Of a stretch of DNA of 64,000 nt, positions 1 to 7,274 are shown piece by piece (position 1 is the stretch's first letter; the number at the start of each line of letters is the position of its first letter). The position numbers were made by a program, and so were the translations under genes. Where the stretch lies: NCBI GenBank assembly GCA_910578285.1, contig CAJTQL010000003.1:73743-137742 (forward strand). Direction: 5' to 3'. The notes under the pieces are model-generated. The model was given only the letters and a program-made list of their open reading frames with translations, was not told where the DNA came from and did no database searches. Origin of the DNA: an uncultured Helicobacteraceae bacterium (GTDB lineage Bacteria; Campylobacterota; Campylobacteria; Campylobacterales; Helicobacteraceae).

Positions 1-407
1 GTTTGTTTGGGTTTAGATTCTGTTGGTTTTTTCGCTGCAGGCTTTTTAGCCACTGCTGTGGTTTTTGGTTCTGCTGTTTTAGACGTAGTTTTTGGTTTTG
101 TTGCGGTTTTTGCAGATGGTTTTTTTGCTGTGGTTTTAGTCGTCTTGGCTGTTGTTTTTGTGGATTCTTTTTCTTGTGTGCTAGCCTTGCGCGTTGTTGT
201 GGTTGGTTTTTTTGTTGTGCTCACTTTTTCTGTGGGCTTTTGTGTTGCTGGTTTGGTTGGTGTCGCGGTTGGTTTTTTTGCTGTTGTTTTAGTCGTCTTG
301 GCTGTTGTTTTTGTGGATTCTTTTTCTTGTGTGCTAGCCTTGCGCGTTGTTGTGGTTGGTTTTTTTGTCGCAGGCTTGAGTTGTTTGTTGTCTTTTTTGA
401 TACTCAT
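1..407 (-). CDS. Lys/Thr/Ala/Pro-rich repeat protein, N-terminal part only
   Basis: A reading frame opens at ATG 407 behind AAAGGAGA and stays open for 135 codons to the left edge, so the C-terminus lies outside the window. The visible protein is almost entirely Lys, Thr, Ala, Pro and Ser, with runs such as KTTAKTTKTTAKKP, and resembles histone-H1-like or linker segments in composition only. It has no signal peptide or membrane segment. Two nearly identical blocks of about 33 residues recur every 51 residues and are encoded by a 98-bp direct repeat. It lies 10 bp behind the nitrilase-fold gene and is probably the last visible gene of the gmhA operon. ATG 410 is an alternative start. Function unknown. 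The long plus-strand frames over this stretch are shadows of the skewed composition. Confidence 0.7.
   Translation of the reverse strand, partial: MSIKKDNKQLKPATKKPTTTTRKASTQEKESTKTTAKTTKTTAKKPTATPTKPATQKPTEKVSTTKKPTTTTRKASTQEKESTKTTAKTTKTTAKKPSAKTATKPKTTSKTAEPKTTAVAKKPAAKKPTESKPKQ
118..215. repeat. 98-bp direct repeat, copy 1 (period 153 bp)
   Basis: Matches 271-368 at 97 of 98 positions; the single difference is at 132 versus 285. The 153-bp offset is a multiple of three, so gain or loss of a unit keeps the Lys/Thr-rich frame. Confidence 0.95.
271..368. repeat. 98-bp direct repeat, copy 2
   Basis: Second copy of the repeat at 118-215, inside the N-terminal part of the Lys/Thr-rich protein. 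Confidence 0.95.
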
Positions 408-417
408 CATGTCTCCT

Positions 418-1188
418 TTATCGGAATTTCCAATAGGTTTTGTGCTCGTTGATATTGTCTGGCAAAATTTTTGCAATCAACAATTCTTCGTCTTTGCCCA
501 AAAAGCTTTCCACTGCCCCACTTGGCGCGATAAACAGCGAATCACCATAAAATTCCCAATGGGGCGTTTCGCCATGATATGCCCCGATTCGATTGGCGCG
601 TAGCACATAGCAGCTGTTCAAAAATGCGCGGCTTTGTAGAATCGCGCGCCAACGTTCTTGAGAACCAAAAGTTGCTGCTGTTGCTACACAGACAACATCG
701 ACATTTTGCGCCCTTAACTTTATCCAAATTTCATCAAAATATGCCTCAAATCCAAATAAAAAGGCGATTTTGAGCTTGCAAATTTCGAGTGTCAATGGTG
801 AATGTGGATTCTTTGGTGTGGTATTGCCAAAAAGTTCTTTTTCGTTCCAATGCGAAAAATCAAGGAGACGTTGTGCATTTGAATAGCGGACTTTGCCAGC
901 TTTTATCAGCGCAAAACTTTTGTAATTTTTTTTGTTTTTGCGATGCAAAATCGGTGCAGCGAGAATTGTTTTATATTTTTTTGACAAGTCCATAAAAGAT
1001 GTCAAAAGCTTTTGTGTTTGGGCAAGATTTGCTTCAATGTCTTTTTGCCAATCATGCAAGAAGGGTTCGACAACATATTCGCCCAATAACAATAAGCGCA
1101 CGTCTTGCTCCTCGCAAATCTTCCAATAGGATTCGAGTCGCTCGATGTTTGTAAGCTGCAAGGCGGCTATGTCAAACGATTCCATCAT
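418..1188 (-). CDS. nitrilase-fold (carbon-nitrogen hydrolase) protein lacking the usual catalytic Cys
   Basis: 256 residues with the outline of the nitrilase/CN-hydrolase family: an early LLLGEYV segment (Glu near 37), an SHWNEKELF segment, and RWRAILQSRAFLNSCYVLRANRIG matching the conserved late part of the fold. Family enzymes use a Glu-Lys-Cys triad. Where ICY(D/E) is expected this protein has LFGFEAYFDE, so Gly replaces Cys, and the Lys position is also not obvious. It may be non-catalytic, or belong to an epsilonproteobacterial subfamily with a changed site. The start ATG 1188 overlaps the xseB stop (ATGA). It is part of the gmhA-metX-xseB operon. The fold assignment is good; the substrate is unknown. 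Confidence 0.75.
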   Translation of the reverse strand: MMESFDIAALQLTNIERLESYWKICEEQDVRLLLLGEYVVEPFLHDWQKDIEANLAQTQKLLTSFMDLSKKYKTILAAPILHRKNKKNYKSFALIKAGKVRYSNAQRLLDFSHWNEKELFGNTTPKNPHSPLTLEICKLKIAFLFGFEAYFDEIWIKLRAQNVDVVCVATAATFGSQERWRAILQSRAFLNSCYVLRANRIGAYHGETPHWEFYGDSLFIAPSGAVESFLGKDEELLIAKILPDNINEHKTYWKFR

Positions 1189-1403
1189 GTATCCTTGCCA
1201 TCAATGCTTGCATTCTCGCGTTTGATTTCTTCAAACATCAGATTTGCCTTCTCGAGCAATTGTTGCGCCTCTTTGAGTTTTTTTGAGCCTTGTGCATAGA
1301 GTTTCAGCGACTCATCAAGAGAGACTTCATCGCTCGAAAGGCGCGCGATAATGCCCTCAATATCGTGAATTTTGCTCTCAAAAGTTTCGTCAGAATCTGT
1401 CAT
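1185..1403 (-). CDS. xseB: exodeoxyribonuclease VII small subunit
   Basis: 72-residue helical protein with the XseB pattern: FESKIHDIEGIIARLSSDEVSLDESLKLYAQGSKKL, followed by a helix of about 20 residues. Several XseB chains bind the XseA large subunit to form the nuclease that trims single-stranded DNA to oligonucleotides in repair. xseA is not in this window. Length is typical. ATG 1403 is preferred over an in-frame TTG just upstream because AAGGAAATTTG sits at the right distance. The gene lies 9 bp downstream of metX and its stop overlaps the next start, so translation is probably coupled. Confidence 0.88.
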   Translation of the reverse strand: MTDSDETFESKIHDIEGIIARLSSDEVSLDESLKLYAQGSKKLKEAQQLLEKANLMFEEIKRENASIDGKDT

Positions 1404-1412
1404 CAAATTTCC

Positions 1413-2513
1413 TTATGCGGCTAAGATGTGTTTGATGTAATGCTCAAAAAGTGGCACTTCGACCAAAAAGCTGTCATGTCCTGTTTGGCTCTGCACTTCA
1501 TGAAAAGTGTGGGGCTTGTTATTGTATTGCAAGGCTTGTTTGATGCGCCACATTTCATATGGAGGAAACATTGTATCATCACTAAATGCGATGAGATGTA
1601 TGCATGAATGAAATTCTTTTGTTGCATCTTCGAGGTTTTCATGTCCTAGCGATAGGTCGTAGATACATAATGCTTTAGCGAGATAGAGATAGCAAAGTGG
1701 GTCAAAATAGCGACAGAATGATTGTGCATTGTAATCAAGATAGCGCGACACTTCAAAGCGCCCAAATAGCTCATAGAGCCCATCACTATCGACATAGCGA
1801 TGATTGAATTTGCGTTGCATTGCGCGTGGCGAGAGATATTGTAAATATCCAATCATACGCGCAAGCGCAAGTCCAGCAAGCGGCAATTCGGCAAGTTCGC
1901 TAATGAGATAATTCCCTGCCTTAAATCGCGGGTCTTTCGTGATGGCATCGCACATGATTTTATGTACAGCGATGACATAGTCTGATGTTGCGTGTGTTGT
2001 GGCCAGCGCGATGATGTGTTCGGCGCATTTAGGGTAGAGCTTGGCAAACGAAAGCGCAATCATGCCTCCCATCGAGCCCCCAATAACAGCTTTGAGTTTG
2101 TCGATTCCAAGCGAGGCAAGCAAAACTTTTTGTGAACGCACAATATCAGGAATGGTGATAACAGGAAATTTGAGGCGATAGGGAATTGCGCCTTGATTTT
2201 GGGGCGAAAGAGCGCATGTCGAGCCATAGCAGCTGCCCAAAGCATTGATACAAATCACGAAGAAATGGTCGGTGTCGATTCCTTTGCCGCTGCCGATGAG
2301 GTCATTCCACCAACCCGCCTTATTCTCGCCCTCATAAATGCCCGCGGCATGGTGTGAGCCACTGAATGCATGCGCAACTAGAATCGCGTTGCTTTTGTCG
2401 GTATTGAGCGTGCCATATGTTTCATAGGCAAGCTCGAAAGGCTCAAGAATGCGCCCAGAATCAAGATATAGAGGGCTTGTAAAATGGGCAATTTGAGGTT
2501 TGGGTGTGCGCAT
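1413..2513 (-). CDS. metX: homoserine O-acetyltransferase
   Basis: 366 residues, usual length for MetX, an alpha/beta-hydrolase-fold enzyme that transfers acetyl from acetyl-CoA to homoserine to feed methionine synthesis by sulfhydrylation. Visible marks are LVAHAFSGSHHAAG near residue 46, the nucleophile elbow GGSMGGM (catalytic Ser), and a C-terminal QTGHDSFLVE segment with the catalytic His; an Asp in the FSDDTMFPP region completes the triad. Some members use succinyl-CoA, which cannot be told from sequence by eye. The ATG start overlaps the upstream stop by one base. The sulfate-reduction genes at 42-47 kb would supply the sulfide for this route. Confidence 0.93.
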   Translation of the reverse strand: MRTPKPQIAHFTSPLYLDSGRILEPFELAYETYGTLNTDKSNAILVAHAFSGSHHAAGIYEGENKAGWWNDLIGSGKGIDTDHFFVICINALGSCYGSTCALSPQNQGAIPYRLKFPVITIPDIVRSQKVLLASLGIDKLKAVIGGSMGGMIALSFAKLYPKCAEHIIALATTHATSDYVIAVHKIMCDAITKDPRFKAGNYLISELAELPLAGLALARMIGYLQYLSPRAMQRKFNHRYVDSDGLYELFGRFEVSRYLDYNAQSFCRYFDPLCYLYLAKALCIYDLSLGHENLEDATKEFHSCIHLIAFSDDTMFPPYEMWRIKQALQYNNKPHTFHEVQSQTGHDSFLVEVPLFEHYIKHILAA

Positions 2514-3148
2514 TATTTCTCTTGGTGAAGGTTACAGATAAGGAAAAATGCCCCATCGACATTTTGACTAAGAAGCAGTGCATTTTCGCTCACTTCGTGT
2601 TTGCAAACTGCACAGCAGTTACCAAAAAGTTGTTTGAAAAATGCCATGAGGCTGTCATAATCGGGTTGTGAAATTTCATGTGGTGCATAGAGCGAAGAGC
2701 ATAGAGATTCCAAGTCGTTTTGTGCACGTTCGCTTGTGAGCCCAAGCAGCGCGAGACAATCGGGGCAAAACTCGAGCGGCGCGTCTTGATAGACACGTAG
2801 CGCAGCGCGCCTGCCCGCAATTTTATAGGTAAAGGCATTGCTCGAAGCGATAGAAGCGAAATAATTCTTTTTTTGTGGGGATTGCAATAATGCCTTGATG
2901 GTGTCGCAAGGGGCGATATGCAAGAGCGGCGTGCCGTGAGTTTGAAATTCTCGGTCGGTTAGAATGCCTTGATGAATCAAAACTCTAATGAAAGTGTTAT
3001 CGTTGAGTAATAGGTAGATTCCGTGCAAATCGCACCAAATATCGCAAAAATCGAGTGCTACACCGCCTTCGCGTAGGTGTTTGAGCAAAAAGGAATCAAC
3101 CGAATGATTTTTTTGCGCTAAAGCCTCGAGTGTTTGTTCAAACGCCAC
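2513..3148 (-). CDS. conserved hypothetical protein with two CxxC motifs
   Basis: 211 residues, no signal peptide or membrane helix. Two CxxC pairs (CPDC near 128 and CAVC near 178) plus further Cys and His residues near the ends suggest a bound metal, probably zinc. I do not recognise a named family. The start is a GTG at 3148 overlapping the gmhA stop by 11 bases, and the stop overlaps metX by one base, so it is tightly embedded in the operon. That context (LPS heptose, methionine, DNA repair) does not point to one function. Confidence 0.75.
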   Translation of the reverse strand: MAFEQTLEALAQKNHSVDSFLLKHLREGGVALDFCDIWCDLHGIYLLLNDNTFIRVLIHQGILTDREFQTHGTPLLHIAPCDTIKALLQSPQKKNYFASIASSNAFTYKIAGRRAALRVYQDAPLEFCPDCLALLGLTSERAQNDLESLCSSLYAPHEISQPDYDSLMAFFKQLFGNCCAVCKHEVSENALLLSQNVDGAFFLICNLHQEK

Positions 3149-3710
3149 AACAGAGCCTTTCTTCGATGAGATGGCAGAGGATATGCCCTAATGTGATGTG
3201 CATTTCTTGGATTCGCGGTGTGTCATTGCTTGGAATGATGAGATTGACATTACATAATGCTTGCATTGCACCGCCATCTTTGCCGCTTAGCCCAATGGTT
3301 TTGCAACCATGTTCGCGCGCTTTTTGGAGCGCAAGCAAAATATTTTTAGAATTTCCACTCGTGCTGATTCCTAGCAACACATCGCCTTTGTTTGCCAAGG
3401 CTTCGACTTGTCGTGCAAAGACGGCATCAAAGCCATAGTCATTGCCAATCGCTGTGAGCGCAGATGTATCGGTGCTAAGAGCGATTGCGGGTATGCCATG
3501 TCGTTCTTTTTTGTAGCGTCCTGTGAGCTCGGCGGCAATGTGTTGTGAATCTGCTGCGCTCCCTCCATTGCCGCAAATCAAGAGTTTGTTGCCTTCACGA
3601 AAGGCTTGGAGCAGAATTGCAAGCGCATCGTTTAGTGGAGATTGGAGTGTAGCTAGGCATGTTTGTGCTACGCGGAGATGTGCCTGAAATTCAGATTCAA
3701 AAACGTCCAT
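3138..3710 (-). CDS. gmhA: phosphoheptose isomerase
   Basis: 190-residue SIS-domain protein. GmhA converts sedoheptulose 7-phosphate to D-glycero-D-manno-heptose 7-phosphate, the first step to ADP-heptose for the LPS inner core. Diagnostic segments are LLICGNGGSAADSQHIAAELTGRY (residues about 43-66), ALSTDTSALTAIGND, and GISTSGNSKN. Length is typical. The other heptose genes (hldE, gmhB, hldD) are not here, so the gene is detached from an LPS cluster. A TATAAT box lies about 30 bp upstream of the start and probably drives the whole minus-strand operon down to position 1. Confidence 0.95.
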   Translation of the reverse strand: MDVFESEFQAHLRVAQTCLATLQSPLNDALAILLQAFREGNKLLICGNGGSAADSQHIAAELTGRYKKERHGIPAIALSTDTSALTAIGNDYGFDAVFARQVEALANKGDVLLGISTSGNSKNILLALQKAREHGCKTIGLSGKDGGAMQALCNVNLIIPSNDTPRIQEMHITLGHILCHLIEERLCCGV

Positions 3711-3738
3711 GGCTACCTCGAAAATATGAAATACTATG

Positions 3739-3744
3739 ATTATA
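3739..3744 (-). promoter_or_regulatory. -10 box for the gmhA operon
   Basis: TATAAT on the minus strand, 29 bp upstream of the gmhA ATG, preceded by A/T-rich sequence as usual for this phylum. No convincing -35 box. Confidence 0.6.
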
Positions 3745-3784
3745 GCGAAAAAACTTTAAAGCGGCTTGAAATTTGAATGCAGAA

Positions 3785-3871
3785 TGGTGCCGAAGGTCGG
3801 ACTTGAACCGACACAGGGTTGCCCCTACTAGATTTTGAGTCTAGCGCGTCTACCAGTTCCACCACTCCGGC
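3785..3871 (-). tRNA. tRNA-Leu (anticodon CAA)
   Basis: 87 nt including an encoded CCA. The acceptor stem GCCGGAG pairs with CTTCGGC; the anticodon stem CTAGA/TCTAG closes the loop CTCAAAA with anticodon CAA; the T-arm and a long variable arm, typical of class II leucine tRNAs, are present. It reads UUG codons. Confidence 0.95.
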
Positions 3872-3876
3872 AAATA

Positions 3877-3962
3877 TGGTGCGCTGAGCGAGACTTGAAC
3901 TCGCACGGGAAAATCCCACTACCCCCTCAAGATAGCGTGTCTACCAGTTCCACCACCAGCGC
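3877..3962 (-). tRNA. tRNA-Leu (anticodon GAG)
   Basis: 86 nt including CCA. Acceptor stem GCGCTGG pairs with TCAGCGC (one G-T at the inner end). Anticodon stem CTATC/GGTAG with loop TTGAGGG gives anticodon GAG, reading CUC/CUU. It has a long variable arm. It lies 5 bp from the CAA tRNA and is probably cotranscribed with it. Confidence 0.95.
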
Positions 3963-3985
3963 AAAAGCTAAAGAAGTATTGCGTT

Positions 3986-4003
3986 TCGGGGCTTGCGCCC
4001 CGA
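3986..4003 (-). terminator. hairpin downstream of atpE
   Basis: A 7-bp G+C-rich stem (3986-3992 with 3997-4003, core CGGGGC/GCCCCG) with a 4-nt loop, 8 bp past the atpE stop. There is no strong U-run. It is likely a terminator between atpE and the tRNA pair. Confidence 0.6.
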
Positions 4004-4010
4004 GACAAGA

Positions 4011-4322
4011 TTAAACACCAAAAGGATTGGCAAACAAAAGAAGCAAAGCAACAACGAGCATGTAGATGACTTGTGCTTCAATCATCGCAAGAGCGATGAA
4101 CATTGTTGTAGTGAGTTTGCCACCAACGCCAGGGTTGCGTGCTGTGCCAGAAATGGTTGCAGCAGCGGTGCTACCCATACCAACCGCACCACCAAGTGCA
4201 GCAATCCCAAGACCGATACCAGCAGCAATAACAGAAGATGAGCGGAGGACAGAATCCGCATCAATTTCTGCTGCAAATGCAACACCAGCAAGTGCTACAA
4301 GTAAGAACAAGACTTTTTTCAT
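4011..4322 (-). CDS. atpE: ATP synthase F0 subunit c with N-terminal signal peptide
   Basis: 103 residues: a signal-like segment ending in VAFAAE, then the two-helix hairpin of subunit c. Helix 1 carries the glycine-rich GIGLGIAALGGAVGMGSTAAA packing motif, the loop carries ARNPG, and helix 2 has IALAMIEAQVIYMLV with the ion-carrying Glu. The c-ring rotates in the membrane to couple ion flow to ATP synthesis. The extra leader makes it longer than the E. coli protein (79 aa) and is usual in Helicobacter and Campylobacter. It stands alone here, away from other atp genes, with its own TATAAT box at 4407-4412. Confidence 0.95.
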   Translation of the reverse strand: MKKVLFLLVALAGVAFAAEIDADSVLRSSSVIAAGIGLGIAALGGAVGMGSTAAATISGTARNPGVGGKLTTTMFIALAMIEAQVIYMLVVALLLLFANPFGV

Positions 4323-4406
4323 ATGAAACCCTTAAAGATGAAGTCTGCCATGTTTGAGCCGTTCGGATTCATTCCCCTACTTACCCTCTCACAAAGACAT
4401 CGCGAC

Positions 4407-4412
4407 ATTATA
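4407..4412 (-). promoter_or_regulatory. -10 box for atpE
   Basis: TATAAT on the minus strand in the 109-bp pnp-atpE gap, about 85 bp before the atpE ATG. It would give an untranslated leader of nearly 80 nt. Confidence 0.6.
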
Positions 4413-4431
4413 GCGTAAAAATCTTAAAAAA

Positions 4432-6549
4432 TTATGAATCTACAAGATTTAATTCGATTTTATTGTTTTCAAGCGAGGTGATTTTGACGCTAACGCTCTG
4501 CCCCTCGTTCAAGTATTGCGCAATCGATTCGCCACGTTTCTTGGTGATTTTCGAGATATGCACAAGTCCATCTTGCCCCTTTGGCAACTCGACAAACGCG
4601 CCAAATTGCATGATTTTTTTCACCTTGCCCATGTATTGTTCGCCTACATTATAGAGCTCCTTGACGAGCGGTTTTGCGCTGCCTGCAACAAGTGTTTGGA
4701 TATAGTCTTTTGCTGCGTTCACATCATTCTTGTTGCTGCCTATGAGCTTGATTTCGCCAATCTCTTTGTTCAAATCAATTGCAACACTGAATTTTTCGAT
4801 AATCTCGCGAATCGTTTTGCCTGCTTGTCCAATCACATCAACCATCTTGCTTGGCGGAATTGAAAAGATGAGCGTAGAAGGGAGAATCTGGTCGTTAAGC
4901 ACAATCTCTTTGCATGCATTTTCCATGATGTCTAAAATCATGTCGCGCGCCTCTTTTGCCTGCAGAAGCGCTTCATTGAGAATGTGCATGCGCAATCCAC
5001 CAAGCTTGATGTCCATTTGGAGCGCTGTAATGCCGTTGCGGCTTCCTGCAACCTTGAAGTCCATATCGCCATCATGGTCTTCAAGCCCCATAATATCGGT
5101 GAGAATGGCATAGTTTTCATCTTCGGTAACAAGCCCCATCGCAACGCCTGCAATCAATCCATGAATCGGAATGCCAGCGGCAGCCAGAGCCAAAGAGCCG
5201 CCACAGACGCTTGCCATTGAGCTGCTGCCATTGGATTCGAGAATCTCGGAAACAATGCGCACAGTTTGCGCGTCTTTGCTCACAAGGCTTGGTTCAAGTG
5301 CGCGCCGCGCGAGGTTGCCATGTCCGAGCTCGCGCCTGCCCGGCGAGCCGATTGAGCCCACCTCGCCCACACAGAATGGAGGGAAGTTGTAGTGCAACAT
5401 GAAATGTTCCTTTTGTCCCATTTTGTCGCTCAAGAGCTCATAGCTTTGTGCATCGCTGTCGCTGCCGATTGTCGCGGTAACAAGTGCTTGGGTCTGCCCG
5501 CGCGTAAACAGCACAGAGGAATGCACACAGGGTAAGAAATTTGTATGAATATCAATCGCGCGCACATCGCGCAAACCTCTGCCATCGGCACGTTTTTTGC
5601 TGTCGAGAATCATCGCACGTACGGCATGTTTTTTATATTTTTGCAACATCGCATCGACACTTTCTCTTTCCCAACCCTGCGCAACCACATGCGCATCGGC
5701 AAGAATCGATTCGAGTACAGCGGTAAGCTCGCTTGCACGCTCGCTTTTTGCCATTGCTTGCAATGCTGTATAGACAGGCTCGCGATAATTTTGCGCGATA
5801 AAGTCATAAATTTCAGGTGAGTTGATGTCGTTATATAGCGCAATCTGTACCTTTTGTTTGGCATATGGTGCGAGATTTTGCACATAGAGCGCACTTTTTT
5901 GCGCAATCTCGTTTTTGGCAAAATCGAGAATTTCCATAAGCTCGTTTTCGGGAATCTCGCTTGTTTTGTCGCCTTGCGCAATGCTGCGCATCTCTATCAT
6001 CAAGAGATTGTCATGCACGCCCGAGACAAATAAATCCAATGTGCTTTGGTTGAGTGTTGCAGTGTCAGGGTTGAGACAAAGATTGCCATGAACACGTCCT
6101 ATGCGCACGGCGCATGCGGGTTGGCTAATGGGAATATTGGACACAAAGAGTGCAGCAGATGCAGCGTTGAGCGCAAGCGTTTGTAGGTCGGTTTGTTTGT
6201 CGCTGCTCAAAACGAGCACCGTGATTTGTGTGGGATAATAGAATCCTTTGGGAAACAATGGGCGCAATGTGCGGTCTATAATGCGTGATGTCAGAGTCTC
6301 AAATTCGCTTGGCCTGCTTTCACGCTTGAAAAATCCGCTTGGAATCTTGCCCGCAGCATAGGATTTTTCAATATATTGAACCGTAAGAGGCAAAAAGTCG
6401 CCCAAACTGCTGCTGGCAAAATCGCTACATATCGTGGCGAGTACGATACTGCCTCCTACTTGCATAAGCACGGAGCCATTCGCCTGTTTGGCGACTTCAT
6501 CGAGGGAAAAGGTCTCCTTATGGGTTTTGGTTTCTATCGTTTTTTTCAC
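4432..6549 (-). CDS. pnp: polynucleotide phosphorylase
   Basis: 705 residues, standard length. PNPase is a trimeric 3'-5' phosphorolytic RNase of mRNA decay. Domain order is visible: first RNase PH core (about 10-220, with FLPLTVQYIEKSYAAGKIPSGFFKRESRPSE), helical linker, second RNase PH core (about 310-540, with FTRGQTQAL, GSPGRRELGHGNLARRAL and a DHDGDMDFKVAGSRNGITALQMDIK catalytic segment), KH domain (VIGQAGKTIREI) and a C-terminal S1 domain (GKVKKIMQFGAFVELPKGQDGLVHIS). The start is GTG, overlapping the upstream stop as GTGA. It sits between the phosphoribosyltransferase gene and atpE. Confidence 0.97.
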   Translation of the reverse strand: MKKTIETKTHKETFSLDEVAKQANGSVLMQVGGSIVLATICSDFASSSLGDFLPLTVQYIEKSYAAGKIPSGFFKRESRPSEFETLTSRIIDRTLRPLFPKGFYYPTQITVLVLSSDKQTDLQTLALNAASAALFVSNIPISQPACAVRIGRVHGNLCLNPDTATLNQSTLDLFVSGVHDNLLMIEMRSIAQGDKTSEIPENELMEILDFAKNEIAQKSALYVQNLAPYAKQKVQIALYNDINSPEIYDFIAQNYREPVYTALQAMAKSERASELTAVLESILADAHVVAQGWERESVDAMLQKYKKHAVRAMILDSKKRADGRGLRDVRAIDIHTNFLPCVHSSVLFTRGQTQALVTATIGSDSDAQSYELLSDKMGQKEHFMLHYNFPPFCVGEVGSIGSPGRRELGHGNLARRALEPSLVSKDAQTVRIVSEILESNGSSSMASVCGGSLALAAAGIPIHGLIAGVAMGLVTEDENYAILTDIMGLEDHDGDMDFKVAGSRNGITALQMDIKLGGLRMHILNEALLQAKEARDMILDIMENACKEIVLNDQILPSTLIFSIPPSKMVDVIGQAGKTIREIIEKFSVAIDLNKEIGEIKLIGSNKNDVNAAKDYIQTLVAGSAKPLVKELYNVGEQYMGKVKKIMQFGAFVELPKGQDGLVHISKITKKRGESIAQYLNEGQSVSVKITSLENNKIELNLVDS

Positions 6550-7274
6550 ACTTTCTCCTTGTTATACTTGTCGTGCTTTTGGGCAAGAAAACCTTTGCCT
6601 AAGAGTTCTTCCACCTTTTCTTGTGGCAAGCTTTCGTATTTTTCGTAATAATCTTCAATCTCGACAAAATGCGCAGGACGCAAAATGGTGTAGATATTAT
6701 CGGCAATATCACGTAACAAGAGCTCCACATCAGCAGGCATTATTGGCACAGCAACACTCACACTCTTTGCTTGGCGATTGATGCATGATTTGATGGCTGT
6801 GGTGATAGTCATGCCGCTATCGATTCCTTCATCGACAATCACAATATCTTGGTCTTTGAGTGAGTTAATCATCTCGCCTTTGCGCACTTTATAGATTGTG
6901 CTAAGAATCTGTTCTTCATAGCGCCGCTTTGCTTCGCCATAGATATAATCATTGCTGATTCCAAATGAAGAAATGAGCGCATCATGTGTGATGATGTCAT
7001 AGGTTTCGCTGACCATTGCAATCGCGCATTCGGGATTGACGGGTGCAGGAATGCTTGCTGTAAAGAGCAAGTCATATTCTGCACCCAAAATCTTAGCAAG
7101 ATTGTGTGCAAACAGCACGCCACCATACGAAATGGCGATGATGAGAATTTTGCGCTTGCTCATCTCGACAATGGGCATAACCTCCACCAAACGTGCAAGC
7201 GCATCATCGCGGTCTTTGAATTTCTCGATTCGTGCCGAGAGGTTGCTATTTTGCTGCGCCACCAATTGTTCCAA
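6546..7274 (-). CDS. phosphoribosyltransferase-domain protein
   Basis: About 242 residues with a type I PRTase fold. The PRPP-binding loop appears as IVIVDEGIDSGMTITTAIKS, where acidic residues precede the GxT-type turn, and an earlier LIIAISYGGVLFAHNLAKIL strand is typical. It may salvage a nucleobase, but several members are regulatory or of unknown substrate, so no product is named. From memory a homologue sits at this place in H. pylori between pnp and the next upstream genes. The start is unclear: TTG 7274 or GTG 7262, both inside the end of the upstream MCE gene. Its stop overlaps the pnp start, implying coupled translation. Confidence 0.8.
   Translation of the reverse strand: MEQLVAQQNSNLSARIEKFKDRDDALARLVEVMPIVEMSKRKILIIAISYGGVLFAHNLAKILGAEYDLLFTASIPAPVNPECAIAMVSETYDIITHDALISSFGISNDYIYGEAKRRYEEQILSTIYKVRKGEMINSLKDQDIVIVDEGIDSGMTITTAIKSCINRQAKSVSVAVPIMPADVELLLRDIADNIYTILRPAHFVEIEDYYEKYESLPQEKVEELLGKGFLAQKHDKYNKEKV

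Noticed and set aside
3..603. Two long plus-strand frames rich in Phe, Gly, Val and Cys
   Set aside because: They are mirror frames of the A-rich Lys/Thr protein and the nitrilase-fold gene on the minus strand and have no plausible protein character.
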